Assembly: GCA_029007725.1 (NCBI GenBank) | Contig: JAQXIJ010000046.1 | Coordinates: forward strand, 1-64,000 | Direction of reading: 5' to 3' | Source of the DNA: Bacillota bacterium | GTDB taxonomy: Bacteria; Bacillota; Clostridia; UBA1381 | DNA length: 64,000 nt | Shown: positions 1-8,429 of the stretch, piece after piece | How the letters are laid out: the number at the start of each line of letters is the position of its first letter | Numbering within the stretch: position 1 is the stretch's first letter | Notes under the pieces: model-generated | What the model was told of the DNA's origin: nothing | The model's input: only the letters and a program-made list of their open reading frames with translations | Databases searched by the model: none | Position numbers and translations under genes: made by a program

Positions 1-2
1 TG

Positions 3-137
3 GAAAACGGAGCTAAATATGAAGAATCCGAAACCGGAAGAGTGTTCGACAGTGATGTGCTGTCAAATATCGGAATCCAGTTTGTATGTGACCATGATTT
101 CCAGAGCAGAGTCATGACATTTAAAAAAGTTAAATAA
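3..137 (+). CDS. C-terminal end of an unidentified protein (partial)
   Basis: An open frame runs in from the left edge and ends at TAA 135-137, giving the last 44 residues of a protein whose start lies outside the window. The tail is mixed polar and hydrophobic, ends in Lys-Lys-Val-Lys and has no motif I recognise. It lies about 100 bp upstream of the GH88 gene on the same strand, so it may belong to the same carbohydrate locus. That is inference from position only. Confidence 0.5.
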   Translation, partial: ENGAKYEESETGRVFDSDVLSNIGIQFVCDHDFQSRVMTFKKVK

Positions 138-237
138 TCAAGATAAGGGATTAAATGTAACAGCCCATTGCTTGTTTTATAATCGGATTTTTTGTTCCTT
201 ATATTTACCTGCAAAATAAAAAAATTCGGAGGATATT

Positions 238-1341
238 ATGAATTTAGAGAAATCGATTAAATTTACAGAGCAAGTGACAAAAGCACATCTGAAGGAGTTT
301 TACGATACCTTTCCACCTGAAACAAGCCATAATCTTGTGTACGTAGGAAAGGAAAATATCTCGTGGACTTCGGGATTTTATGAGGGAATACTATGGCTGC
401 TGTATGAGCTGACCGGTGACAAGGATTTTTACAATTCTGCCAAGCATCACAGCAAGTCTTTCAGAGAAAGGCTTGATAAAGGGATTGATTTGGAGCATCA
501 TGACATAGGATTTTTGTATACACTCTCTTGCGTTGCAGACTATAAACTTACCGGTGATGAAAAACAAAAAAGAACCGCCCTTGATGCTGCAGATATTCTT
601 ATGAAGCGATATCATCCAGAAGCAGGATTTATTCAGGCATGGGGTGAAATGAATGATCCGGGCTCCTATAGGTTTATAATCGATTGCCTGATGAATATTC
701 CGCTTCTGTTCTGGGCAAATGAGGTGACCGACGAGCAAAGGTACTTTGATGTGGCATACAGACATATGAAAACAACTGTTGACAATATAATAAGAGACGA
801 TTATTCCACATATCATACTTTCTTTTTTGATTATAAAACCCATAGGCCACTTGAGGGAAAGACCGCACAAGGATATTCAGATGACAGCTGTTGGTCAAGA
901 GGTCAGTCGTGGGCGGTTTACGGAATTGCACTTGCTTACCACTATACAAAAGAAGAAAGCCTCATTGAGATTTTCAATAATGTAACCGAATATTTCATAA
1001 AATATCTGCCGGCGGACAGTATTCCGTACTGGGATCTGTGCTTTGGTGATGGCAGCGGCGAACCCCGGGATACTTCTGCGGCGGCTATTGCAGCATGCGG
1101 AATATTTGAAATGAACAAATATGTAAAAAATGAAAAGTTCATGAAAGTGGCAGAAAAGATAATGGAAAGCCTATCCGAAAACTATACCACCGAAAAGCAT
1201 CCGGAAAGCAACGGTTTTCTGACAGATGGAATGTACAGTAGAAAATACGGTGATGAACCAGAATGTACAAGTTGGGGCGACTACTTCTATCTTGAAGCAC
1301 TTATGAGAATGAAAAATCCAGATTGGAAAATGTATTGGTAA
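238..1341 (+). CDS. GH88 unsaturated uronyl (glucuronyl) hydrolase
   Basis: 367 residues, the usual length of family GH88. These cytoplasmic (alpha/alpha)6-barrel enzymes hydrate the unsaturated uronic acid left at the non-reducing end of oligosaccharides by polysaccharide lyases. Family hallmarks seen are HHDIGF with Asp89, IIDCLMNIPLL with Asp149 (matching the two catalytic aspartates of Bacillus UGL) and the block GYSDDSCWSRGQSWA near residues 212-225. No signal peptide is visible. An SD (GGAGG) lies 5 nt before the ATG. The next gene, a heparinase-like lyase, follows after 14 bp, so lyase and hydrolase are probably co-transcribed and act in sequence on an acidic polysaccharide. The exact substrate (glycosaminoglycan, glucuronan, ulvan or rhamnogalacturonan) cannot be read from the sequence. 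Confidence 0.88.
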   Translation: MNLEKSIKFTEQVTKAHLKEFYDTFPPETSHNLVYVGKENISWTSGFYEGILWLLYELTGDKDFYNSAKHHSKSFRERLDKGIDLEHHDIGFLYTLSCVADYKLTGDEKQKRTALDAADILMKRYHPEAGFIQAWGEMNDPGSYRFIIDCLMNIPLLFWANEVTDEQRYFDVAYRHMKTTVDNIIRDDYSTYHTFFFDYKTHRPLEGKTAQGYSDDSCWSRGQSWAVYGIALAYHYTKEESLIEIFNNVTEYFIKYLPADSIPYWDLCFGDGSGEPRDTSAAAIAACGIFEMNKYVKNEKFMKVAEKIMESLSENYTTEKHPESNGFLTDGMYSRKYGDEPECTSWGDYFYLEALMRMKNPDWKMYW

Positions 1342-1355
1342 AAGGATGTGGTAAA

Positions 1356-3059
1356 ATGTATATTTATAGAAACGGGTTTACTGCGGACAACTTTTTGAAA
1401 AGTACAGGAAATCCATTGGCGAGAGTGTATTTGAAAGAGATGAATATGCACCGCAACTATTTAAAAGGAACTCCGACTACATCAATCAGCTTTTCAGATT
1501 TTAGGCTGTTTGACGAAACAGGCAACCGCTCACAGTACGAAAAATCATATTTTGACCGCCGCAGACGGCTCCTAATCTTTCTTTCGGAAGTTTGGATTTA
1601 CAAAAGAGCGGAGGATATTTCGGAGCTTGAAAATATCCTTTGGGCAATATGCGATGAATTTACATGGGCGCTGCCTGCGCACATCAGCGGAACACCGGTA
1701 GAGGAAAAGCCGTACTGCATTGATTTGTTTGCTGCCGAAACTGCTCATACGATTTCCGAAGCACTTTCAATATGTGGTGATTTGATGAATGAAGAGGTTG
1801 TGCGCCGGTGCATATCCGAAGTTTTCAGACGCGTCTTGCAACCGTTTGAAAAATCTCAGTTTGTCTGGGAAAAGCTTGATAACAATTGGGCTGCTGTCTG
1901 CGGCGGAAGCGTCGGAATGGCGGCGATATATCTGGTGGAAGATGCGGAAAGACTAAAAAAAATTACCGACAGAACGGCTGCGGCGTGCAACAGATTTATA
2001 AATGGTTGCTGCGATGACGGGACCAGCCTTGAGGGTGTTGGTTACTGGATGTATGCAATGCACTACTATTTAGGCTTTGATGAGCTTTTGCTGGAACGAA
2101 CAGGAGAAAGCATTATTGAAGACACTGAAAAATTTAAAAGAATTGCGGCATTTCCATCAAAATGCTGTTTTAAAAATACAGCGGTAAAGTTTTCTGACTG
2201 TTCTGAAAACGTTGTTCTGTCCTTTGGAGTTATGTGCCGCCTTAATGAGCGCTTCGGAGTTGCAATTCCGCCGGTAAAATACTATGAAAAATTTATGGAT
2301 AACTGTGCGAGGGCATGCGGTGCAATCCGAAATATTGCATGGTTTAAAAACATCACCTGCAGTGAACCAGAAAAAGAGGATTGTATGCTTGATAATGCGC
2401 AATGGTATTTGCATAAAAATGGCGAAACTATTTTTGTGATGAAGGGTGGAAACAATGCCGAACCACATAATCATAATGATATAGGCTCGTTTATGTATGC
2501 CATAAATGACGCGATTCTTGCCGATGAACTCGGCAGTCCGGAATATACTAGGGAATATTTCGGCAAAGGTAGATATAATGTTATAAACGCGTCATCATCG
2601 GGTCATTCTGTGCCTATTGTCAATGGACAGCATCAGCTTCCGGGAGGCGAATACCGTGCAGACATTTTTAAAAGATTCGAAAACGGAGCAGAGGTGTCGT
2701 TTGCGGACGCATATGACAAGACAGCAGGGCTTGTATCTCTTCGCAGAAGAGCTCAAAACGGTACAAATGATGAAATTACCATAACGGACATATTCGAATT
2801 TGCTCAAAAAAACAATAACATTACCGAGAGAATAATAACTCGGCTTAAAGTGGAAAAGACCGGTTCTAAAACAGTGATATTCATAAAAGAAGGAGATGTG
2901 AAGGGAAAGCTTACTCTTCTGACTGACGGAGAAATACATATTAAGGAAAATGCATCTGAAAACCACGATGGCACCAGCAAGACAAAATTCAATATAATAG
3001 ATATTGTGGTATCCGGAGCACCGGAAAGATTCTGTTCGGCATTTGTTATAAGTAAGTAA
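1356..3059 (+). CDS. heparinase II/III-family polysaccharide lyase-like protein
   Basis: I place the start at ATG 1356, preceded by AAAGGATG, rather than the upstream TTG inside the GH88 gene. The product is 567 residues. The N-terminal half is helical, as in the alpha/alpha toroid of PL12/PL15/PL21-type lyases. The C-terminal heparinase II/III-like beta domain is marked by EPHNHNDIGSF (around 380), Asp-Glu-Leu-Gly...Tyr-Thr...Phe-Gly-Lys-Gly-Arg-Tyr and NASSSGHSVPIVNG, which carry the His/Tyr-type catalytic and metal-site residues of the family. No signal peptide is evident, suggesting intracellular action on imported oligosaccharides. It sits in tandem with the GH88 hydrolase that would process its unsaturated products. 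Substrate unknown. Confidence 0.8.
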   Translation: MYIYRNGFTADNFLKSTGNPLARVYLKEMNMHRNYLKGTPTTSISFSDFRLFDETGNRSQYEKSYFDRRRRLLIFLSEVWIYKRAEDISELENILWAICDEFTWALPAHISGTPVEEKPYCIDLFAAETAHTISEALSICGDLMNEEVVRRCISEVFRRVLQPFEKSQFVWEKLDNNWAAVCGGSVGMAAIYLVEDAERLKKITDRTAAACNRFINGCCDDGTSLEGVGYWMYAMHYYLGFDELLLERTGESIIEDTEKFKRIAAFPSKCCFKNTAVKFSDCSENVVLSFGVMCRLNERFGVAIPPVKYYEKFMDNCARACGAIRNIAWFKNITCSEPEKEDCMLDNAQWYLHKNGETIFVMKGGNNAEPHNHNDIGSFMYAINDAILADELGSPEYTREYFGKGRYNVINASSSGHSVPIVNGQHQLPGGEYRADIFKRFENGAEVSFADAYDKTAGLVSLRRRAQNGTNDEITITDIFEFAQKNNNITERIITRLKVEKTGSKTVIFIKEGDVKGKLTLLTDGEIHIKENASENHDGTSKTKFNIIDIVVSGAPERFCSAFVISK

Positions 3060-3060
3060 A

Positions 3061-3772
3061 TACACAAAAAATAAGCATGTAAAAGAATGCCTGAAGGGTG
3101 TCCCTACTAAATCCAGTTTTAAGGCAGACTTTATACTCTGCACGATGACGGGAGGGAGCAAGCTTATCAGCAGAACTGTTACGGCGACATATTGCACTTA
3201 CGAAGCCAATTTCAATGAGATGGTAAAGAACTATAGGCGTAAGCTAAAACAAAATCGGTACATAGAATCAATGGGTTATTGAAAATCTTGTTGAGAATGA
3301 TATGACTGTAATAGATTTGTATGATAAAATTTATAAAGGAACATTTTGAGGAGGAAACCTCACAACAGATTTTAATAACAAAACAAAAACAGGCGGAGCA
3401 ATTATATGGGGCAGTATTCGTGATACCGAACATATGAAAACGTTGAGAGTGTGCAAGTTTATTACTGCTGTATCTATCCAACTCCTACACGCGGTTTTAT
3501 AACGATATAACAATGCAAAAAGAATATGAAATGCGATATGTCTGCCATGGGGTGTATTCTTCGTAGTAATAGTATTGTCTATACCGTCACATCTTGTTGA
3601 AGAAGTGGTGGGCGGCGCTGAAAAAACTCAGGTTAAGGATTTATTTGGCCTTGAAATAATAGCACAAAATAGGTTTACAACCGCGCAAATTTATAAAAAC
3701 ACACGGTCATTAAAAATGCTTGATTTGCTTATAGAATTCATAAAAAACGATGCAATTGCAGGCAGAATTTGA
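3061..3772 (+). pseudogene. decayed RraA-family aldolase-like gene
   Basis: No intact frame exists, but pieces in successive frames align in the right order to a long RraA-family protein (4-hydroxy-4-methyl-2-oxoglutarate aldolase-like). The pieces are: a frame from 3061 to 3283 with KLISRTVTATYC and NRYIESMGY; then ENDMTVIDLYDKIYKGTF; then GGNLTTDFNNKTKTGGAIIWG followed by SIRDTEHMKTL; a shifted piece with VQVYY...YPTPTRGF; and finally IPSHLVEEVVGGAEKTQVKD up to the stop at 3772. The GG.L.TA...T..GG.I..G..RD core and the IP.HLVEEV tail are family signatures. At least three frame changes and several stops separate the pieces. It lies directly behind the lyase gene on the same strand, so it was probably part of the uronate locus. 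Confidence 0.72.
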
Positions 3773-3774
3773 TG

Positions 3775-4175
3775 AATGATTAAAAAGACATAAAGAAAAG
3801 CACAGGGATTTGATCTAAAAGAAAATTTCGGTAAATGAAAATTGGTATAACGGTATTTATAATAAGTGTGTAAATCCGTACTGACGCGAGAACATATTCC
3901 GCTTGAGTGGCGGTAAATATGAATTTTGAAACCACAATCTGTATCTTATGTAGAGAATAGGTGTAAATTCCGTATTCAATTCAGGCGCTATGTATCTGGA
4001 TGGAAAATATTTGCTGATGGCAAGGTAGAGGGTTATGACAGAAAATTATATTTTGCAGTAGCTCGTTCAGACAACGGAACAGATAATTTTGTTTTTGATC
4101 AATATCCGATAAAACCGCCTATATATGACGATCGGACACGAATATTTATAATATGTATCTTATGACTAATCCTAC
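3775..4175 (+). pseudogene. decayed, truncated GH130 mannoside phosphorylase gene
   Basis: Fragments in changing frames match the N-terminal third of GH130_1 enzymes (4-O-beta-D-mannosyl-D-glucose phosphorylase type). They are NGIYNKCVNPY...REN, HIPLEWR, RIGVNSVFNSGAMYLDGKYLL near 3958-4021, EGYDRKLYFAVARSDNGTDN near 4028-4089, and DTNIYNMYLMTN up to about 4170. In-frame stops (TGA after VNPY, TAA-TGA after LEWR, TAG after LLMAR) and frameshifts interrupt it, and the catalytic and C-terminal parts are absent. It begins immediately after the RraA-like pseudogene, so the two were likely one operon with the GH88 and lyase genes. Identification rests on motif order seen by eye. Confidence 0.7.
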
Positions 4176-4671
4176 GATCCCTTCCACAAGCTCTTTTCGT
4201 GCCCCGATTCAGGATTACAGCATATGGGGCTGAACAGAATAATGCGCCTATAATGCCAGATACTTGTCAGTTGCCTTGGCATGATGTCCGCACCTTCCGA
4301 CACCCCCGGATTTTGTGTAAACCTCAAATTTGGCTCTAAAATGATAATATAATCTAAGTGAATTTTCTAGGCCGGAAGCCGGACTTAGGCTTTCAGCCGT
4401 AAGCTTACTATAGTGTCAAATTGCCGTCAAGTCAATGGCGACCTCGTATGAGAGCGTTTCTCTTTCCCTTGGCCTTCCGGTAATTTTATGCCACTGTGTC
4501 AGTCTGTCGACAAAACATATCTCAAGCCGTGAGTGGATTTGCCCCTTTAAAATAAGGGATTGACGAACTATTCATCAACCCCTTAAAAGTCAGTCATCTC
4601 TTATTTTTATTAAGTTTTATAACACCCAATATCAAGCCGCTTTGCTTGATTTTATTGGTATTTTCAAAGAT
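4176..4671. other. gap without a recognisable gene
   Basis: About 500 bp between the GH130 remnant and the rubrerythrin stop. The longest notable open stretch is on the minus strand, roughly 4416-4572. It is about 50 codons, lacks an ATG, contains the motif QWHKITGRPRERETLSYEV, and I cannot assign it. Near 4630-4660 there is a short inverted repeat (ATCAAGC...GCTTGAT) that could be a hairpin beyond the rubrerythrin operon. The rest looks like degraded DNA. Confidence 0.4.
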
Positions 4672-5223
4672 TTAACCAAAGTATCTCTTTAACATACCCT
4701 CAAAGCCTTTACCATGCCTTGCTTCATCCTTTGCCATTTCATGAACAGTATCATGAATTGCATCATATCCAAGCTCCTTTGCCTTTTTCGCAAGCTCAAA
4801 CTTACCTGCGGTCGCACCACATTCAGCTTCAGCACGCAACTGAAGATTTTTCTTGGTTGATGGAGTTACAACTTCGCCCAAAAGCTCTGCAAATTTTGCA
4901 GCATGTTCAGCCTCTTCCAGTGCAGCTCTCATATAAAATTCTCCGATTTCCGGATATCCTTCTCTGATTGCCTGTCTTGACATGGCAATATACATTCCTA
5001 CCTCTGTGCACTCGCCCTCAAAGTTTGCCTTGAGACCCTCATAAACTTCTGCTTCAATCTTATCCTTTGCTCCTACGCCGATAACGTGCTCACAAACAAA
5101 GTTCAGCGCAGAATCGTCCATAACAGTGAACTTTGAACCCGGAACTCCGCACTGAGGACATTTTTCCGGCGGATTTTCTCCCTCGTAAACATAACCGCAA
5201 ACAGGACAAACAAATTTTTTCAT
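4672..5223 (-). CDS. reverse rubrerythrin (peroxide-reducing)
   Basis: 183 residues. The rubredoxin domain comes first (CPVC at 6-9, CPQC at 23-26) and the ferritin-like di-iron four-helix domain second, the reverse of classical rubrerythrin. In the di-iron domain the ligand helices show [22 protein letters not shown] and [10 protein letters not shown], the spaced Glu/His pattern of the diiron centre. Such proteins reduce hydrogen peroxide (and with partners oxygen) in the cytoplasm of anaerobes. It is the second gene of an operon, 29 bp downstream of perR, with SD GAGGT before the ATG. Co-transcription with perR from the PerR-boxed promoter implies induction by peroxide. Confidence 0.92.
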   Translation of the reverse strand: MKKFVCPVCGYVYEGENPPEKCPQCGVPGSKFTVMDDSALNFVCEHVIGVGAKDKIEAEVYEGLKANFEGECTEVGMYIAMSRQAIREGYPEIGEFYMRAALEEAEHAAKFAELLGEVVTPSTKKNLQLRAEAECGATAGKFELAKKAKELGYDAIHDTVHEMAKDEARHGKGFEGMLKRYFG

Positions 5224-5252
5224 AATAAATTACCTCCATAAAATTATACTTA

Positions 5253-5648
5253 TCAGATTTTTTTTAAATCTTTGCATTTTTTGCATATTCCGTAAAAAAC
5301 AAGTGAATATGCCTTAACGGAAAAGTCATCGCGCACAAGAGAATCAAGCTCTTCTTCCCGAATGGTGTCCATGTCATATATGGCGCCGCATTCGGTGCAG
5401 TACATATGGCCGTGCTTCCACGTCATGTTCGCATCGTAATGCTCAATTCCGTCACCGACATCTACCTTAAACACCCTGTTCTGCTCCAGCAGAATTTTCA
5501 GATTTCTATACACTGTCGCAATTCCAATGTCCGGATATTTTTGTTTTACCTTTTCATATATCCAATTGACAGAAGGATGGGTAGTAGTAGCTTCAAGAAT
5601 TTTTAAAATTTCGTTTCTCTTGTCGGAATTTTTTATTTTTCTTTCCAT
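5253..5648 (-). CDS. perR: PerR-type peroxide-sensing Fur-family repressor
   Basis: 131 residues with an N-terminal winged helix and a C-terminal metal-binding/dimerisation domain. Residues matching the Bacillus PerR regulatory metal site are His24, Asp72, His79, His81 (KHGH) and Asp92. The structural zinc site is CTEC (84-87) and CKKC (122-125). An Asp rather than Glu at position 92 is the feature associated with metal-catalysed oxidation sensing. It is the first gene of the perR-rubrerythrin operon, preceded by AGGAG and by a 19-bp perfect palindrome, so autorepression is very likely. A plain Fur is less likely given the partner gene. Confidence 0.88.
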   Translation of the reverse strand: MERKIKNSDKRNEILKILEATTTHPSVNWIYEKVKQKYPDIGIATVYRNLKILLEQNRVFKVDVGDGIEHYDANMTWKHGHMYCTECGAIYDMDTIREEELDSLVRDDFSVKAYSLVFYGICKKCKDLKKI

Positions 5649-5661
5649 CTTGCTTCTCCTA

Positions 5662-5718
5662 AATGATAATGATTATCATTATTATTTATTATTATATCAG
5701 TTTTTTATCGTTTGTCAA
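5662..5718 (-). promoter_or_regulatory. perR operon promoter with PerR/Fur box
   Basis: On the minus strand TTGACA (5713-5718) and TATAAT (5691-5696) are 16 bp apart. Just downstream, at the expected start of transcription, lies AATGATAATGATTATCATT (5662-5680), a 9-1-9 perfect palindrome that matches the Fur/PerR box. Repressor bound there would block initiation of perR and rubrerythrin. Confidence 0.85.
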
Positions 5719-5811
5719 GCTTTTTTTATATTTTTTCCAATTTTATTTTTTTAAGCCAACAAAATAAACAATCCCGCTGTTTCATAGTGGTCAAACAACG
5801 GAATTGTTTCT

Positions 5812-6594
5812 CTACATTCGCACATTCGATAAAAATTCTTTCAGCCTGTCGCTCTTCGGATTTGTGAAAAGCTCATCGGGCGCTCCTTCTTCGGCAATTA
5901 CACCCTTATCCATAAAAATCACTCTGTCCGAAATATTTTTTGCAAAAGTCATTTCGTGCGTTACGATAATCATTGTCATGTCCTCGTCCGCCAAAGACTT
6001 TATAACCTTCAAAACCTCATTAGTTATCTCGGGATCGAGCGCTGAGGTTGGCTCGTCAAACAGCATGATTTTCGGTCCCTGTACAAGCGCGCGGCAAATT
6101 GCGACACGTTGCTGCTGTCCACCTGAAAGTTCGCACGGATAATTCCCGAGTTTTCCGTCAAGGCCGGCTTTTTCCAAAAGCGCCTTTGCCTTTTTCTCTA
6201 TCTCTTTATATGCCGCCTCTCTTTCCTGCACGCCGGTACAGCGCTCTTTTGCAAGCAGCTTCGGAGCGAGAAGCACATTATCAAGTACATTATACTGCGG
6301 AAAAAGGTTAAACGACTGAAACACAAAACCAAAATTCAGCTGTTTTTGTCTTATTTCCGCTGCCGTAAATTGTTTTGTCGCAGCTCCGTCAAAAATAATG
6401 TCACCGTCAAGAATAATCTTGCCGCTGTCTGCCTTTTCAAGAAAATTAATACATCTTAAAAGCGTGGTTTTTCCGCTGCCTGAGGACCCGATTATAGAAA
6501 CAACCTCTCCACGCTGCATAGAAAAGCTGACATCCTTTAAAACGCTGGTTTTGCCAAAGCTTTTTTTCAAATTCTTAACTTCTAATATAGCCAT
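5812..6594 (-). CDS. polar amino-acid ABC transporter ATP-binding protein
   Basis: 260 residues, GlnQ/ArtP/HisP type. Walker A is GSSGSGKTT (around 36-44), the Q-loop follows at [12 protein letters not shown], the signature is LSGGQQQR, Walker B is [13 protein letters not shown], and the H-loop is VTHEM. It energises uptake with the permease encoded 3 bp upstream and the lipoprotein at the operon head. It is the last gene of the four-gene operon. About 15 extra residues around 110-125 make it slightly longer than typical. Substrate specificity cannot be read from the ATPase. Confidence 0.9.
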   Translation of the reverse strand: MAILEVKNLKKSFGKTSVLKDVSFSMQRGEVVSIIGSSGSGKTTLLRCINFLEKADSGKIILDGDIIFDGAATKQFTAAEIRQKQLNFGFVFQSFNLFPQYNVLDNVLLAPKLLAKERCTGVQEREAAYKEIEKKAKALLEKAGLDGKLGNYPCELSGGQQQRVAICRALVQGPKIMLFDEPTSALDPEITNEVLKVIKSLADEDMTMIIVTHEMTFAKNISDRVIFMDKGVIAEEGAPDELFTNPKSDRLKEFLSNVRM

Positions 6595-6597
6595 AAT

Positions 6598-7236
6598 CTA
6601 ACCTCTGTAATAATCTAATTTCTTTTCAATGTATCCGAACAGCAACGTCAAAATACCGTTGAATATCAGAAAGTACAATCCGGTTGAAAACAACGGCCAA
6701 ATAAGACCCTGTTTGGTAAAGCGTTCTGCACTCATGATAATTTCCATAACTCCGGCAACACGTGCAAGAGATGTATCCTTAACAAGCGTTATCACCTCGT
6801 TGCTCATTGGCGGCATAATTCTTTTTACTACCTGAAACAGAACAACCTTAAAAAACACCTGAGATTTTGTCATGCCCAAAACCTGACCGGCTTCGTACTG
6901 ACCCTTGGGAATACTTTCAATTCCGCCGCGGTATATTTCAGAAAAATATGCAGCATAATTGATGATGAATGCCACAAGCACCGCTGTCATTCTTGAACGC
7001 ATCGGAAATTCAAACAGAAGTCCTGGCGCATACAGTACAACGAAAATCTGAAGCATTAGCGGCGTACCGCGTATTATCCACACAAATGTTTTTGTAAGCC
7101 ATTTAAGCGGCTTGAACTTCGACATAGAGCCGAAGGTGATTATCAGTCCGAGCGGAATCGCAAGAAGCAGCGTAACTGCAAAAATTATACCATTCTGCGC
7201 AAATCCTTTAAAAAGTGACTGCAAAGTTGCATTCAT
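6598..7236 (-). CDS. polar amino-acid ABC transporter permease
   Basis: Start chosen at ATG 7236, which follows GGAGGAAGAAAAT; a TTG 15 nt upstream overlaps that SD. 212 residues of the HisM/GlnP family with about five membrane helices. The motif WIIRGTPLMLQIF and the EAA loop (YEAGQVLGMTKSQVFFKVVLFQ) contact the ATPase. It lies between the dehydrogenase gene and the ATPase gene, all on the minus strand. Only one permease gene is present, so the channel would be a homodimer. Confidence 0.9.
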   Translation of the reverse strand: MNATLQSLFKGFAQNGIIFAVTLLLAIPLGLIITFGSMSKFKPLKWLTKTFVWIIRGTPLMLQIFVVLYAPGLLFEFPMRSRMTAVLVAFIINYAAYFSEIYRGGIESIPKGQYEAGQVLGMTKSQVFFKVVLFQVVKRIMPPMSNEVITLVKDTSLARVAGVMEIIMSAERFTKQGLIWPLFSTGLYFLIFNGILTLLFGYIEKKLDYYRG

Positions 7237-7266
7237 ATTTTCTTCCTCCAATTTTATCGGCTTCGC

Positions 7267-8331
7267 TTAAAGACTTTCGGTTTTTACAATCGCGTCAAAA
7301 AGCATATCTGTGGTAATTTTATACGGAACAACCTCCATATCCGGATCGGCGAGGGTTGAGGTCAGAATTTTTTCAAATTTCTTTCGTTCAACAATTATTC
7401 CCCTTTGCTTCAGCGTAGTTTCTATGCCGATCTGTTCCAAAAATGTTCTTACCTTTTTCGCTTCATCAACATTATTATCAAGCACAAGCTGAACCGTAGT
7501 TGTATATGCAACTACATCACCGTGCAGAAAGTTCAGTTCAAAGCCGTCAATATTGGTAAGACCGTAAAACAGAGCGTGTGCAACAGCACCGTTGTATTTG
7601 TCATTAATCAGCATTGACACCATGCCGGTGCTGATTACTATTATGCGTATAACGTTTTCAAGTTCTTCCGATGCCCTTTGCGTTTTTGCATCAGAAAGCG
7701 CCGTTACGGCATCGCGCATAAGCGGCTTGTTGCACATTGCGCTGATTGAAAGCGCCATTTCATCGGAATAGTTTTTTTTGCTGTTTCTTGCAGAAAATTC
7801 CACTTCATAAAATTTGGCCAGTGTGTCACCTATACCGGCACGCAGAAAACTCATCGGTGCGTCGGCTATAATCTGCGTATCTATGAAGCAGTGATATGCA
7901 GGTCGTTCATAATGCACAAATTTGCTGAACACGTGATCTTTTGTATAAACCACCGACATTGCTGATGATGCCGCACAGGTTGAAGCTATCGTCGGCACGG
8001 TTACTATCGGCTTTTTAAGCATATATGCCAGATATTTTGCGGTGTCAAGCGCCTTGCCGCCACCGATGCCGATAACAAAATCTACTCCACTGTCCCGGTA
8101 CTTTTCAAGTAGCACGGTTACCGTTTCCTCACAACACTCGGTACCGTAGACCGCCGCATCGATTATGCGGAACTTATCCGCAAGTGCCTCGCGGATTTTG
8201 TCCAGTGAAACCGAAAGCGCCGTTTTTCCACCGACAATCAGCACATTTTTTCCGAGCTGCATACAAATATTTTCAAAATTATCAAATGCGTCTCTGCCTA
8301 TAGTATAGCCGCAAAAAATACTTTCCTTCAT
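7267..8331 (-). CDS. iron-type alcohol dehydrogenase, glycerol-dehydrogenase/hydroxycarboxylate-dehydrogenase-like
   Basis: Start placed at ATG 8331 (preceded by GAGAGGA), giving 354 residues. The N-terminal nucleotide-binding domain has GIGGGKALDTAK and PTIASTCAASSAMSVVYT, the pattern of the GldA/HcxA (YbdH) branch of the Fe-ADH superfamily. The metal-binding Asp and two His are likely those in GIGDTLAKFYE, GAVAHALFYGL and NFLHGDVVAY. It should be a cytoplasmic NAD(P)-linked oxidoreductase acting on a small polyol, alpha-hydroxy or alpha-keto acid. Its position between the binding protein (98 bp upstream) and the permease (30 bp downstream) suggests it metabolises the imported compound or a derivative. 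The true substrate is unknown. Confidence 0.75.
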   Translation of the reverse strand: MKESIFCGYTIGRDAFDNFENICMQLGKNVLIVGGKTALSVSLDKIREALADKFRIIDAAVYGTECCEETVTVLLEKYRDSGVDFVIGIGGGKALDTAKYLAYMLKKPIVTVPTIASTCAASSAMSVVYTKDHVFSKFVHYERPAYHCFIDTQIIADAPMSFLRAGIGDTLAKFYEVEFSARNSKKNYSDEMALSISAMCNKPLMRDAVTALSDAKTQRASEELENVIRIIVISTGMVSMLINDKYNGAVAHALFYGLTNIDGFELNFLHGDVVAYTTTVQLVLDNNVDEAKKVRTFLEQIGIETTLKQRGIIVERKKFEKILTSTLADPDMEVVPYKITTDMLFDAIVKTESL

Positions 8332-8429
8332 ACCCAAAATTCCTCTCTGCCCAAAAACTATACTCCATACAGTAAAATAAAGCATACATAACCGTACGCT
8401 TTATTTTACCGGTATTTATTATGAAAATG

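Noticed and set aside
4630-4670. Terminator for rubrerythrin at ATCAAGC/GCTTGAT
   Set aside because: A 7-bp stem is present but there is no T-run on the minus strand, so I do not list it as a terminator.
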